DNA from: Planctomycetota bacterium
Lineage (GTDB): Bacteria > Planctomycetota > Phycisphaerae > Sedimentisphaerales > Anaerohalosphaeraceae
DNA: 6,268 bases
Direction of reading: 5' to 3'
Assembly: GCA_019456245.1 (NCBI GenBank)
Contig: VRUF01000164.1
Coordinates: 1-6,268 of the forward strand
Position numbers and translations under genes: made by a program. Below are positions 1 through 6,268 of the stretch, in pieces. How positions within the stretch are numbered: the first letter of the stretch is position 1; each line of letters opens with the position of its first letter. The notes beneath the pieces were generated by a model, which saw only the letters and a list, made by a program, of their open reading frames with translations, did no database searches and had not been told where the DNA came from.

Positions 1-1647
1 CTCGGCACCTATCATTGTAAAGACAGGCAAAAAGCTGATTATGGTTGTCGAAACCGCCGTCAGTATCGCACTTCCGACTTCACTTGCTGCGCGGTGGATA
101 ACTTCCAGCTTGTTTTCCTCCGGGTCCGCCTCGTCAAGATGGCGCAGTATGTTCTCACAGATAACAATTCCCATATCCACCATTGTCCCAATGGCAATTG
201 CAATGCCCGATAACGCCACAATATTGGCATCTACGCCAAAAGTTTTCATCGCGATAAAGCACATCAACACCGCCAAAGGAAGCAGACCGCTTATGAGTAT
301 GCTGCTCCTGAGGTGCATCACCATCAGGATAACCACTATTATGGTTATTAGAATTTCCTCGGTGAGGGCAGAGCTAAGTGTTCCAAGGGTTTCGTAGATC
401 AAATCGGCTCTGTCGTAGAATGGCACGATATTAACCTGGCTTATTGTCGCCCACGGGGGCCAATTGTCAACGGAAGTTTCACGCAGGTAATTTAACCATG
501 CGTCCCTGTTGATCGCCGAACTATCATACGCCGCAAAACCGTGATCTTTGCCGAATTGCCTGAGCTTCTCTGCTGTGATCTGAGAGAAATCTATATGAAC
601 CTTTGAGGGCAGACCGGGAGCGATTTCTATGATTTTCTTTTTAACATTCTTGATCACAGCCAATGGATTGTCGCCATAACGAGCCACCACAACGCCGCCT
701 ACCGCTTCGGCGCCTTCTTTGTCCAGTGCCCCACGCCTCAAAGCCGGTCCGTGAGTTACCGTAGCTATATCTTTAACCAGAACCGGGACATTATCTACGA
801 CCCTGACTACACTGTCTTCGATATCCGCGATCTCTTTGATAAAGCCAATGCCGCGTATGAAATATTCCACGCGATTTATTTCCATCGTTTTGGCACCGAC
901 ATCGATATTCGATGATTTAACTGCCGCGTAAACATCCGCAAGGCTTACGTTATATGCCCGCATAGCATCGGGATCCACATCGATCTGGTATTCTTTGACA
1001 AAGCCGCCAACAGAAGCAACCTCACTGACACCATCTGCCGACAGAAGCCCATAGCGAACATACCAATCCTGAATCGTGCGCAATTCCTCGAGATCCCAAC
1101 CGCCTGCTGGATTGCCTTCCCTGTCGCGACCTTCCAGCGTATACCAGAATATCTGTCCTAACGCTGTAGCGTCAGGCCCAAGGGCGGGGCGCACTCCTTG
1201 CGGTAAGGTGCCCGCTGGAAGTGAGTTTAGCTTCTCCAAAATGCGGGATCGTGACCAGTAAAATTCCACGTCTTCTTTGAATATTATGTAGATGGATGAG
1301 AAGCCGAACATGGAGGAACTGCGAATGGTCTTTACTCCCGGGACACCAAGCAGAGATACCGTAAGCGGGTACGATATCTGGTCATCTATGTCTTTGGGCG
1401 AACGTCCCATCCATTCAGTAAAGACAACCTGTTGGTTTTCGCCTATGTCAGGAATTGCATCTACAGGAACGGGTTTGCGTATAAGCCAGTCGGCTTCGAA
1501 GTCGAAAGGCGCAACTATGGCTCCCCAAACAATCACAAAGATAACGAGCAATGCGATTACAAGCTTATTAGTCAGACAAAACCGCAGAACCTTTCCCATC
1601 AACGATTTTTGCTCGGCTGTTTGCTCAGGGAGTTGTTTGTCATCCAT
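1..1647 (-). CDS. cusA: CusA-like heavy-metal efflux RND pump, inner-membrane subunit (3' end outside window)
   Basis: This is the proton-driven inner-membrane transporter of a tripartite metal efflux complex. I translated it by hand from the ATG at 1647; it stays open to base 1, giving 549 visible residues where the family usually has about 1,040 or more. TM1 is near residues 29-48. The porter region has the family signatures PVDAIPDIGENQ (61-72), ALGPDATALGQIFW (155-168) and VASVGGFVKEYQIDVDP (210-226). TM2 is near 431-446 and TM3 near 450-468. TM4 contains GIAIAIGTMVDMGIV (481-495), whose Asp491 matches the proton-relay Asp of E. coli CusA. These signatures place it in the HME-RND family rather than among drug pumps. 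Cu/Ag specificity is inferred, because the periplasmic methionine sites lie beyond the edge. Compared with E. coli CusA it has about 40 extra residues within 352-405, before TM2. The start lies only 5 bp after the cusB stop with a weak ribosome site, suggesting translational coupling. Confidence 0.93.
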   Translation of the reverse strand, partial: MDDKQLPEQTAEQKSLMGKVLRFCLTNKLVIALLVIFVIVWGAIVAPFDFEADWLIRKPVPVDAIPDIGENQQVVFTEWMGRSPKDIDDQISYPLTVSLLGVPGVKTIRSSSMFGFSSIYIIFKEDVEFYWSRSRILEKLNSLPAGTLPQGVRPALGPDATALGQIFWYTLEGRDREGNPAGGWDLEELRTIQDWYVRYGLLSADGVSEVASVGGFVKEYQIDVDPDAMRAYNVSLADVYAAVKSSNIDVGAKTMEINRVEYFIRGIGFIKEIADIEDSVVRVVDNVPVLVKDIATVTHGPALRRGALDKEGAEAVGGVVVARYGDNPLAVIKNVKKKIIEIAPGLPSKVHIDFSQITAEKLRQFGKDHGFAAYDSSAINRDAWLNYLRETSVDNWPPWATISQVNIVPFYDRADLIYETLGTLSSALTEEILITIIVVILMVMHLRSSILISGLLPLAVLMCFIAMKTFGVDANIVALSGIAIAIGTMVDMGIVICENILRHLDEADPEENKLEVIHRAASEVGSAILTAVSTTIISFLPVFTMIGAE

Positions 1648-1652
1648 ATTGT

Positions 1653-3659
1653 TTATTCTTTCGTTTCCCAGATTTCTTTAGCACCGATCACTTCTTCAAC
1701 CCCACCGCAACGAAGCATCATATGGCCAAAGTATGGATTGGCAGTCTGATCGTTATCCTGCAGCCAATGGCCCCCTTTATTATCGAATGCCATTGGGCAA
1801 TACAGGATATATAAGTCGCTCTGTCCTGTTGAACCAAAGTATTTTGCTATTTTCGTCAATTGCTGCGACAAAAGATAGAAATCGTTGCGCAGCAACTTTA
1901 TGTCTTCGCTTTTACCTGCTTTGGATAGAATAGATTCAAGTTCTGTTGAAAATGTCATCCATTTATGGTGGCTCTCACCTGTCAGTAATTTCATATCCAC
2001 GGCTTTTAGAGCATGCGATGTTTTCTTTGCCGATTCAGTTGCTAATTGAACCTTGTCATCTGCCAGAGCCTGCTGCATCGCGAAATAACCTTCAAAGACC
2101 TTTGCCAACTGCGTCCGGAAAGTATCGTTTATTCCTGATCTTTCATAAGTTGCCGGTTCTTCGCCAGCCGCTGCCGGGGTCATCATACTTGGTTTCGCCA
2201 TGATCTGAAGACTGCTGTCGATCTTGAAATTGCCCTTAACAACAACAAGTTCACCTTCACTCAGACCGCTTCTTACAAGGTAGTAATCGCCGGCTCTTGG
2301 CCCCAAAGCAATCTCTCTGCCTTCATAAATTGGTTTTTCGGTATTGGGCAGCTGTACATAAACGATAGCGCGACTGCCCGTGACCAATGCGGCAGTTACC
2401 GGTATTACCAATGGTTTTTCGGTAAGGGATGGGTCGTCGCTTATGTAACCTAAATCTTCAGTCTGAACCAGCGGCATCTGGCAGGTATCACACTGGCCGG
2501 AAGCTTCTTTGATAATCTCCGGATGCATCGGGCAAATCCACTTGCCTGCTAAACCGGCATCCATAATACGCCCGCCGCCGGCTACCTGAGATCGAACGAT
2601 CGCCTTGACAAACATGCCGGGCTTTAGTTTCCCATCGGGATTTTGAACATTTACACGAATTTTTACCGTTCGGGTTCTATCGTTTAATATAGGATCGATA
2701 AAGCTTATCGTACCTTTAAAAATCTGCCCCGGATAAGCGATCGTCGTAAACTCCATTTCCTGACCGTAACGCAGCCATTGGAGATCGGACTCGTATGCAT
2801 CGAGCTTTACCCATATCTTTGAGAGATCGGCAATTGTATAAATCTTCGTGCCCGTCTGAACATACATTCCTTCCTGGGCATTTTTATGAATTACGATCCC
2901 GCTTGTAGGTGCATAAATTGTCATGTGGTCCGAGACTTTGCCGGATTTTTCAATTTCAGCGATTTGCTCAGGTGTCACCCCCCAGAGCCTCAGTTTCTCG
3001 CGAACGGATTTGACGGTGGATTCGGTCATCTCCCGCATGATGCCAAGTTCGGTTTCCTGGATGTTTTTAACCGCTTCAAGTGCCTGCAGCAGTTCTTCCT
3101 GTGCACCGATCAACTCCGGACTGTAAAGCTTGACCATGTGGTCACCTTTGTTGACGGAAACTCCGGTATAATCGACATATAGCTTATCAAGCCTTCCCGG
3201 CACCCAGGCAGTGATATAGGCAAGGTTCGTTTCATCGAAATCTACCTTACCTGTCATTCGTACCACGGCATCGACAAATTTGCGTTCTACCGGGGCAACT
3301 TCGATATCCATCAGCTTTTTTGCACTTTCGCTGACAGTAAGCCGGGGCATATCAGCATCAGCTTGAGTTTCATCCATCACAAGCGGAATCAGTGCCATTT
3401 CGCATAACGGACAGAGGCCGGGTTCGAGACGTTTTACCGCCGGATGCATCGAGCACGTCCACCACTGTGGTTTGGCTTCGGCTTTAGTGACAGTTGTCTC
3501 TGTTTCGCCCTTTTCCGGCCCGATAGATTTGCCAATCCAAATGCCGACAACCAGCACGACTATCAGAAGCACCAGCCTTAAGCCCTTATTTCCAAATTTG
3601 TATGTCTTGGTCACAACGCCCACCTGAAATCCAAAATGTTTTTTAAAAAAAGCTTTCAT
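1653..3659 (-). CDS. cusB: CusB-like periplasmic adaptor with two HMBDs and a C-terminal DUF3347 domain
   Basis: This is the membrane-fusion subunit that links the RND pump to the outer-membrane channel. Its 668 residues compare with about 400 for E. coli CusB; added domains account for the excess. An N-terminal membrane anchor lies at 29-46. The first heavy-metal-binding domain is at 67-93 (WTCSMHP, then CPLCEM). The adaptor core follows at about 105-355, with a lipoyl/hairpin region containing APTSGIV (250-256) and a beta-barrel ending in LKPGMFVKAIV (345-355). A second HMBD is at 374-397 (WICPMHP, CDTCQM), inserted before the membrane-proximal domain (about 415-480). Residues 512-653 match the DUF3347 style, ending in YCPMAFDNKGGHWL and NPYFGHMMLRCG. 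The ATG at 3659 has AGGA 8 nt upstream and starts 17 bp after the YHS gene. Metal capture by the HMBDs is family knowledge; Cu/Ag preference is inferred. Confidence 0.93.
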   Translation of the reverse strand: MKAFFKKHFGFQVGVVTKTYKFGNKGLRLVLLIVVLVVGIWIGKSIGPEKGETETTVTKAEAKPQWWTCSMHPAVKRLEPGLCPLCEMALIPLVMDETQADADMPRLTVSESAKKLMDIEVAPVERKFVDAVVRMTGKVDFDETNLAYITAWVPGRLDKLYVDYTGVSVNKGDHMVKLYSPELIGAQEELLQALEAVKNIQETELGIMREMTESTVKSVREKLRLWGVTPEQIAEIEKSGKVSDHMTIYAPTSGIVIHKNAQEGMYVQTGTKIYTIADLSKIWVKLDAYESDLQWLRYGQEMEFTTIAYPGQIFKGTISFIDPILNDRTRTVKIRVNVQNPDGKLKPGMFVKAIVRSQVAGGGRIMDAGLAGKWICPMHPEIIKEASGQCDTCQMPLVQTEDLGYISDDPSLTEKPLVIPVTAALVTGSRAIVYVQLPNTEKPIYEGREIALGPRAGDYYLVRSGLSEGELVVVKGNFKIDSSLQIMAKPSMMTPAAAGEEPATYERSGINDTFRTQLAKVFEGYFAMQQALADDKVQLATESAKKTSHALKAVDMKLLTGESHHKWMTFSTELESILSKAGKSEDIKLLRNDFYLLSQQLTKIAKYFGSTGQSDLYILYCPMAFDNKGGHWLQDNDQTANPYFGHMMLRCGGVEEVIGAKEIWETKE

Positions 3660-3676
3660 ATTTTCATTCCTAAAAG

Positions 3677-4192
3677 TTAATGAGCAATCAGTACCAGGGT
3701 CGCATGGACTAATGCCGAAATAACAGTGATTATGCCAAGGAGTTTATGCTGTCTAACCAGAAATTTTGGGACTTTTTCACGAAACAATCGTCCGGCAGCA
3801 GTCGACACAAGCAGAAGCAGTGTTATAATCCCCATCGGTTTAATGATTCTTGACAATTCTAAACGATGTCTGCGAGCATGACCTTTTTGAACTAAAGTTC
3901 CTCCAAACTGCGGCAGGCGAGAAAGGTATTTTTCCGGCTCTCTGCCAAAAGCAGCCTTGCAGGTATTACAGCAGAAGTAAACCCTCTTGCCTTTATATTC
4001 AGTGAATATTTCCGGGTTTGTTTGCATATCGCCCATAACCGGGCAGTAAGCATTGGTCACTTGCATTTGCGCAGTTTCAGCAACCCCATCATTCTTTCCC
4101 TCGCCATATGCAAAAGATGTTGCGGCAATTACAAGCAGCAATGAAATGAAAAACCTGTCAATACTGTTTAGATGATACAAGTGAAATTTCAT
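3677..4192 (-). CDS. YHS-domain protein with signal/anchor and two C-terminal membrane helices
   Basis: This is a 171-residue small membrane protein that probably binds or passes metal at the cell envelope; no exact family name is claimed. Residues 12-29 form a hydrophobic signal peptide or anchor. A YHS domain occupies about 48-95, with CPVMG (50-54), YKGKRVYFCCNTC (66-78) and a trailing F-x-x-x-PEKYL; Cys50, Cys74, Cys75 and Cys78 are candidate ligands. After a basic linker (KGHARRHR) come two hydrophobic helices, about 117-133 and 150-170. His149, His163 and the C-terminal His171 flank or lie in the second, which loosely recalls heme-binding or ferric-reductase-like helices, though that is weak. 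The reading frame stays open upstream to an ATG at 4345 inside the TolC gene, but I chose 4192: a strong AAAGAGGAG ribosome site sits just before it, and only this start puts the signal segment at the N-terminus. It lies 43 bp after the TolC-like gene and 17 bp before cusB, so it is part of the efflux operon. Confidence 0.85.
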   Translation of the reverse strand: MKFHLYHLNSIDRFFISLLLVIAATSFAYGEGKNDGVAETAQMQVTNAYCPVMGDMQTNPEIFTEYKGKRVYFCCNTCKAAFGREPEKYLSRLPQFGGTLVQKGHARRHRLELSRIIKPMGIITLLLLVSTAAGRLFREKVPKFLVRQHKLLGIITVISALVHATLVLIAH

Positions 4193-4196
4193 GATA

Positions 4197-4205
4197 CTCC
4201 TCTTT
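4197..4205 (-). promoter_or_regulatory. Strong ribosome binding site deciding the YHS gene start
   Basis: The minus strand reads AAAGAGGAG, then TATC, then the ATG at 4192. This is a near-perfect Shine-Dalgarno match, with a 4-nt gap to the start codon. It supports 4192 over the in-frame upstream ATGs at 4210 and 4345, the latter lying inside the preceding gene. Confidence 0.75.
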
Positions 4206-4235
4206 AACATTTGACTTGGTTTTTTAGTTCCCGTT

Positions 4236-5606
4236 TCACCTAATTTCCTGGCCGACCAGCATTTCCAGTTTAGCCAGACTCTGTGATCTGTCTGCCAGGG
4301 CTCGCTCATACGAAAGAGCAAATTCCAGCAGTATCCGCTGGGCATCTATAAGATCCGTAAAACTGCCGGTGCCGGTTCGAAAAACAGATTCGGTAACCTG
4401 CAGTGATTCTTTAGCTTTTGGCAAAAGTGCATCCCGATACAAATCGATTTTTCGCTCGGCATCTCTGAAACGATACAACACCATTTTCAACTGGTAACTA
4501 AGCGAGTTTGATTTTTGTTTACGTTCTCCTCTCGCCGCAAAATACCGTCTCCTTGCCTGGCGCTGACCAGCGGCATATTTTTCATGCCAAATAGGTATGC
4601 TGAGCGATACCGATGCGATTACCGGATCTTTCCCGTTATCGCTCGGATTGCCGACAGGCGAATTACCTGTGTCGATGACATTTACACCAAAGGTAAAATC
4701 AGGATAATAATCTTTCCTTGCCAGCTCAATGCTCTTTTTATTTTGTGATATTTCAAAATCAAGGGCTTTAAGTTCCGGGTTTTCAACGATAAGCTTTGCA
4801 AGCAGATCACGGTCGGTTATATCAACGGCGTTAAATTGAATTTCTGTAGGCCATGGAATTTCTGCTTCAACCGGACGGTTCAAGGCTGAATTAAGCCGGG
4901 CAACAATTGGCTTTTGTAAATCGAGCAGCGATCTGTGACGATCTTCAAGCTTGCCCATCTCAACCTGGGCGCGAATAATGTCAGGGTGCGTCCCTGCTGC
5001 AGTCTTGTAGCGACTTTGAGCAACGCTTTCAAGATGTTTGATCAAACTGACATTTTCCTTCGTTACGGCAATGCTTTTTGTCAGATAGTAGTATTCGTAG
5101 TATGCATCTTTAACCTCAAAGAAAAGCTTAAGCTTGGCTGCTTCATATCGTTGCCTTGCCGCATTGGCTGCCTCTAAGGCAACCCCGCCGCGAAGATCGA
5201 GTTTGCCAAACCATGGAAAAGCCTGCGACAGACCGACGCTTTGCCGCTGCGGACCCACCCTTGTTTCTACCTCCTCGATATAATACTTATAATTAAATTT
5301 AGGATCCGGCAGTGCCTTAACCTGTGGCACCTGTTCAAAGGCAGCTTTAAATCTATTAAACGCCGCCTCAAGGCCGGGGTTGTTCAATGCTGCATAAGCA
5401 AGATAATCTGAAAGCTGCGAAGTGCTGTTAAGTTCCGGCAGTTTTGGTTCATCGACAACAGTATCCCTTGCTGCGATCCTGGGGGCAGCCTTAGGCGAGT
5501 TTAAAGTGTACCGGTCAAATTCGTTTTGGTTGTTTTCATTTGCACAACCGGAAACATAAATGAGCAACAAGGCAGACAACGCTGATATCGCTGTAATCTT
5601 CTTCAT
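4236..5606 (-). CDS. TolC/CusC-family outer-membrane efflux lipoprotein
   Basis: This is the outer-membrane channel of the tripartite pump, which would trimerise and dock on the CusB-like adaptor to release metal outside the cell. Its 456 residues are a normal length for CusC/TolC-type proteins. The N-terminus (MKKITAISALSALLLIYVSGC) is a lipoprotein signal peptide with the lipobox VSGC, so Cys21 is the predicted lipidated residue, as in CusC. Two outer-membrane efflux repeats follow, about 65-245 and 265-455. Family features include the first-repeat motif SQAFPWFGKLDLRG (127-140), the second-repeat strand SLSIPIWHEKYAAG (334-347), and long charged helices ending in the usual TGTGSFTDLIDAQR (411-424). 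The ATG at 5606 has TAAGG 8 nt upstream. It is the first gene after an intrinsic terminator and so is probably the first gene of the operon. The symbol is left blank because CusC, CzcC and TolC cannot be told apart with certainty here, though context favours a CusC role. Confidence 0.92.
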   Translation of the reverse strand: MKKITAISALSALLLIYVSGCANENNQNEFDRYTLNSPKAAPRIAARDTVVDEPKLPELNSTSQLSDYLAYAALNNPGLEAAFNRFKAAFEQVPQVKALPDPKFNYKYYIEEVETRVGPQRQSVGLSQAFPWFGKLDLRGGVALEAANAARQRYEAAKLKLFFEVKDAYYEYYYLTKSIAVTKENVSLIKHLESVAQSRYKTAAGTHPDIIRAQVEMGKLEDRHRSLLDLQKPIVARLNSALNRPVEAEIPWPTEIQFNAVDITDRDLLAKLIVENPELKALDFEISQNKKSIELARKDYYPDFTFGVNVIDTGNSPVGNPSDNGKDPVIASVSLSIPIWHEKYAAGQRQARRRYFAARGERKQKSNSLSYQLKMVLYRFRDAERKIDLYRDALLPKAKESLQVTESVFRTGTGSFTDLIDAQRILLEFALSYERALADRSQSLAKLEMLVGQEIR

Positions 5607-5686
5607 TTAGTACACCTTACTGAATTAAGTCGACAGCACGAAAATGTTTACACTTATTGTATTTTTCGGCTATTACTTGCGTTTTT

Positions 5687-5733
5687 AATCAAAAATAGAG
5701 GGCCGGAAGTGGAGAAGAGGTGCCTCCCGACCC
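5687..5733 (-). terminator. Intrinsic (Rho-independent) terminator after the YHS/HMBD gene
   Basis: On the minus strand GGGTCGGGAG (5733-5724) pairs with CTTCCGGCCC (5709-5700) over 10 bp, including two G-T wobbles, around a 14-nt loop. It is followed by the T-rich run TCTATTTTTGATT (5699-5687). It sits about 57 bp after the stop codon of the upstream gene and about 80 bp before the TolC-like start, so it would end the upstream transcript and leave the efflux operon needing its own promoter in 5607-5686. A smaller alternative hairpin (GAGG-CA-CCTC) lies in the same stretch. Judged by eye; no folding energy was computed. Confidence 0.72.
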
Positions 5734-5789
5734 TAAGCTACAAATACTTTTTCGTGGGCCAGCTATTTATGTTAATACCCGGAACAGAA

Positions 5790-6268
5790 TTATTTTGTAG
5801 AAGCCTTTATAAGTCTCATGCGGCACAGGGGGCATGACCCTGGTTTAGACTGTTTGATTTGTGGGTGCATCGAGCACGTCCATATTTCTTGAGGGGCCGG
5901 CTGTACCTTTAGCAACTTGGCATCTTTCGCTGCATTGCTAAGCTTATCCCAACTGGCAGGGCATCCTCTGCAACAGAATGCAACTTTTTGACCTTTGTAC
6001 TCGCGTACAAGGTTTTTGGCTACCTTATCCGGATTTATAGGTGAACCCATGATGGGGCACTTAATATTGGCAAATTCAGGTTTCACAAGTTTACCGATTG
6101 CTTGATCTATCATAGCAAACATTCTTTTCGCTTTTGCCAACTCTGCCAAAGCGGTTTTTTTGTCACCCAGTTCTATTGCCTTGATAGCCTTGTCAATAGA
6201 CTGCGAAACCATTGGAAAATGTCCGGGATGCAACTTCTCAAGGGTTAAAGGCCCTGCCTTTACATGTT
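5790..6268 (-). CDS. YHS plus HMBD metal-binding protein (5' end outside window)
   Basis: This is the C-terminal 158 residues of a likely metal-binding accessory protein. A TTG at 6233 could serve as a start, but the frame stays open to the window edge, that TTG has no convincing ribosome site, and the 147-residue form would have no signal peptide. I therefore treat the gene as cut by the edge. Counting from the TTG codon, the visible parts are a short HPGHFPM motif (2-8), an amphipathic helical stretch rich in Ala and Lys (about 9-50), a YHS domain (about 57-98) with CPIMGSPI and YKGQKVAFCCRGC, and a C-terminal HMBD (118-142) with WTCSMHP and CPLCRM. The HMBD closely resembles the first HMBD of the CusB-like protein. 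A role in periplasmic metal capture beside the efflux operon is inferred. A terminator separates it from that operon, so it is probably a separate transcript. Confidence 0.85.
   Translation of the reverse strand, partial: HVKAGPLTLEKLHPGHFPMVSQSIDKAIKAIELGDKKTALAELAKAKRMFAMIDQAIGKLVKPEFANIKCPIMGSPINPDKVAKNLVREYKGQKVAFCCRGCPASWDKLSNAAKDAKLLKVQPAPQEIWTCSMHPQIKQSKPGSCPLCRMRLIKASTK

Noticed and set aside
41..397. Plus-strand open frame of 118 codons, plus others at 1076-1261, 1292-1681 and 1432-1749
   Set aside because: They lie antisense to the CusA-like gene or its junction with cusB, whose translations match known family motifs throughout. Their proteins have no recognisable domain.
1641..1643. 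Alternative ATG just downstream of the chosen cusA start
   Set aside because: It is out of frame with the RND pump coding sequence.
1733..3182. Plus-strand open frames opposite cusB (1733-1933, 1946-2203, 2886-3182, 2923-3126)
   Set aside because: They are antisense shadows of the well-supported adaptor gene, with no domain features and mutual overlap.
4193..4345. Longer version of the YHS protein starting at the ATG at 4345
   Set aside because: The 51 extra residues overlap the end of the TolC-like gene, look like out-of-frame translation (Trp-rich, no domain), and would bury the signal segment. A strong ribosome site supports 4192 instead.
4515..5177. Plus-strand open frames opposite the TolC-like gene (4515-4748, 4935-5177)
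   Set aside because: They are antisense to a complete and convincing TolC-family gene, with no recognisable product.
6231..6233. TTG start giving a complete 147-residue protein
   Set aside because: The frame is open to the window edge, no good ribosome site precedes the TTG, and the shortened form lacks an export signal. A gene cut by the edge is more likely.

Overview
All recognisable genes lie on the minus strand, so the window reads right to left. It holds most of a CusCBA-type heavy-metal efflux locus, with copper or silver the most likely substrate. The locus is decorated with an unusually high number of small cysteine/histidine/methionine metal-binding modules. The organism is a Gram-negative-type (diderm) bacterium, because the locus needs an outer-membrane channel, a periplasmic adaptor and an inner-membrane RND pump. 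The CusA sequence variant (TM4 motif GTMVDMGIVICEN) and the HMBD-bearing CusB with a DUF3347 tail fit the Planctomycetota/Bacteroidota-type HME-RND subfamily. I lean towards Planctomycetota or a relative, but this is inference from protein style and not proof.

Layout in transcription order: (1) 6268-5790, the 3' part of a gene for a protein with a helical segment, a YHS domain and a C-terminal heavy-metal-binding domain (HMBD), whose start is outside the window; (2) a 183-bp gap with a good intrinsic terminator at 5733-5687, after which the efflux operon must have its own promoter; (3) 5606-4236, an outer-membrane TolC/CusC-family lipoprotein; (4) 4192-3677, a small YHS-domain protein with an N-terminal signal/anchor and two C-terminal membrane helices; (5) 3659-1653, a CusB-like adaptor carrying two HMBDs and a C-terminal DUF3347 domain; (6) 1647-1, the first 549 residues of a CusA-like RND pump that continues beyond the left edge. 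Genes 3-6 are spaced 43, 17 and 5 bp apart and form one apparent operon.

How it probably works: the CusA-like pump uses the proton gradient to drive metal ions through the CusB-like adaptor and out via the TolC/CusC-like channel. The HMBDs (CxMHP...CxxCxM) and YHS domains (CPxMG...FCCxxC) of the adaptor and accessory proteins would capture and hand over metal. No separate CusF chaperone is seen, so these modules may fill that role. No regulator, RNA gene, mobile element or CRISPR array was seen. There is no gene-free stretch longer than 300 bases.
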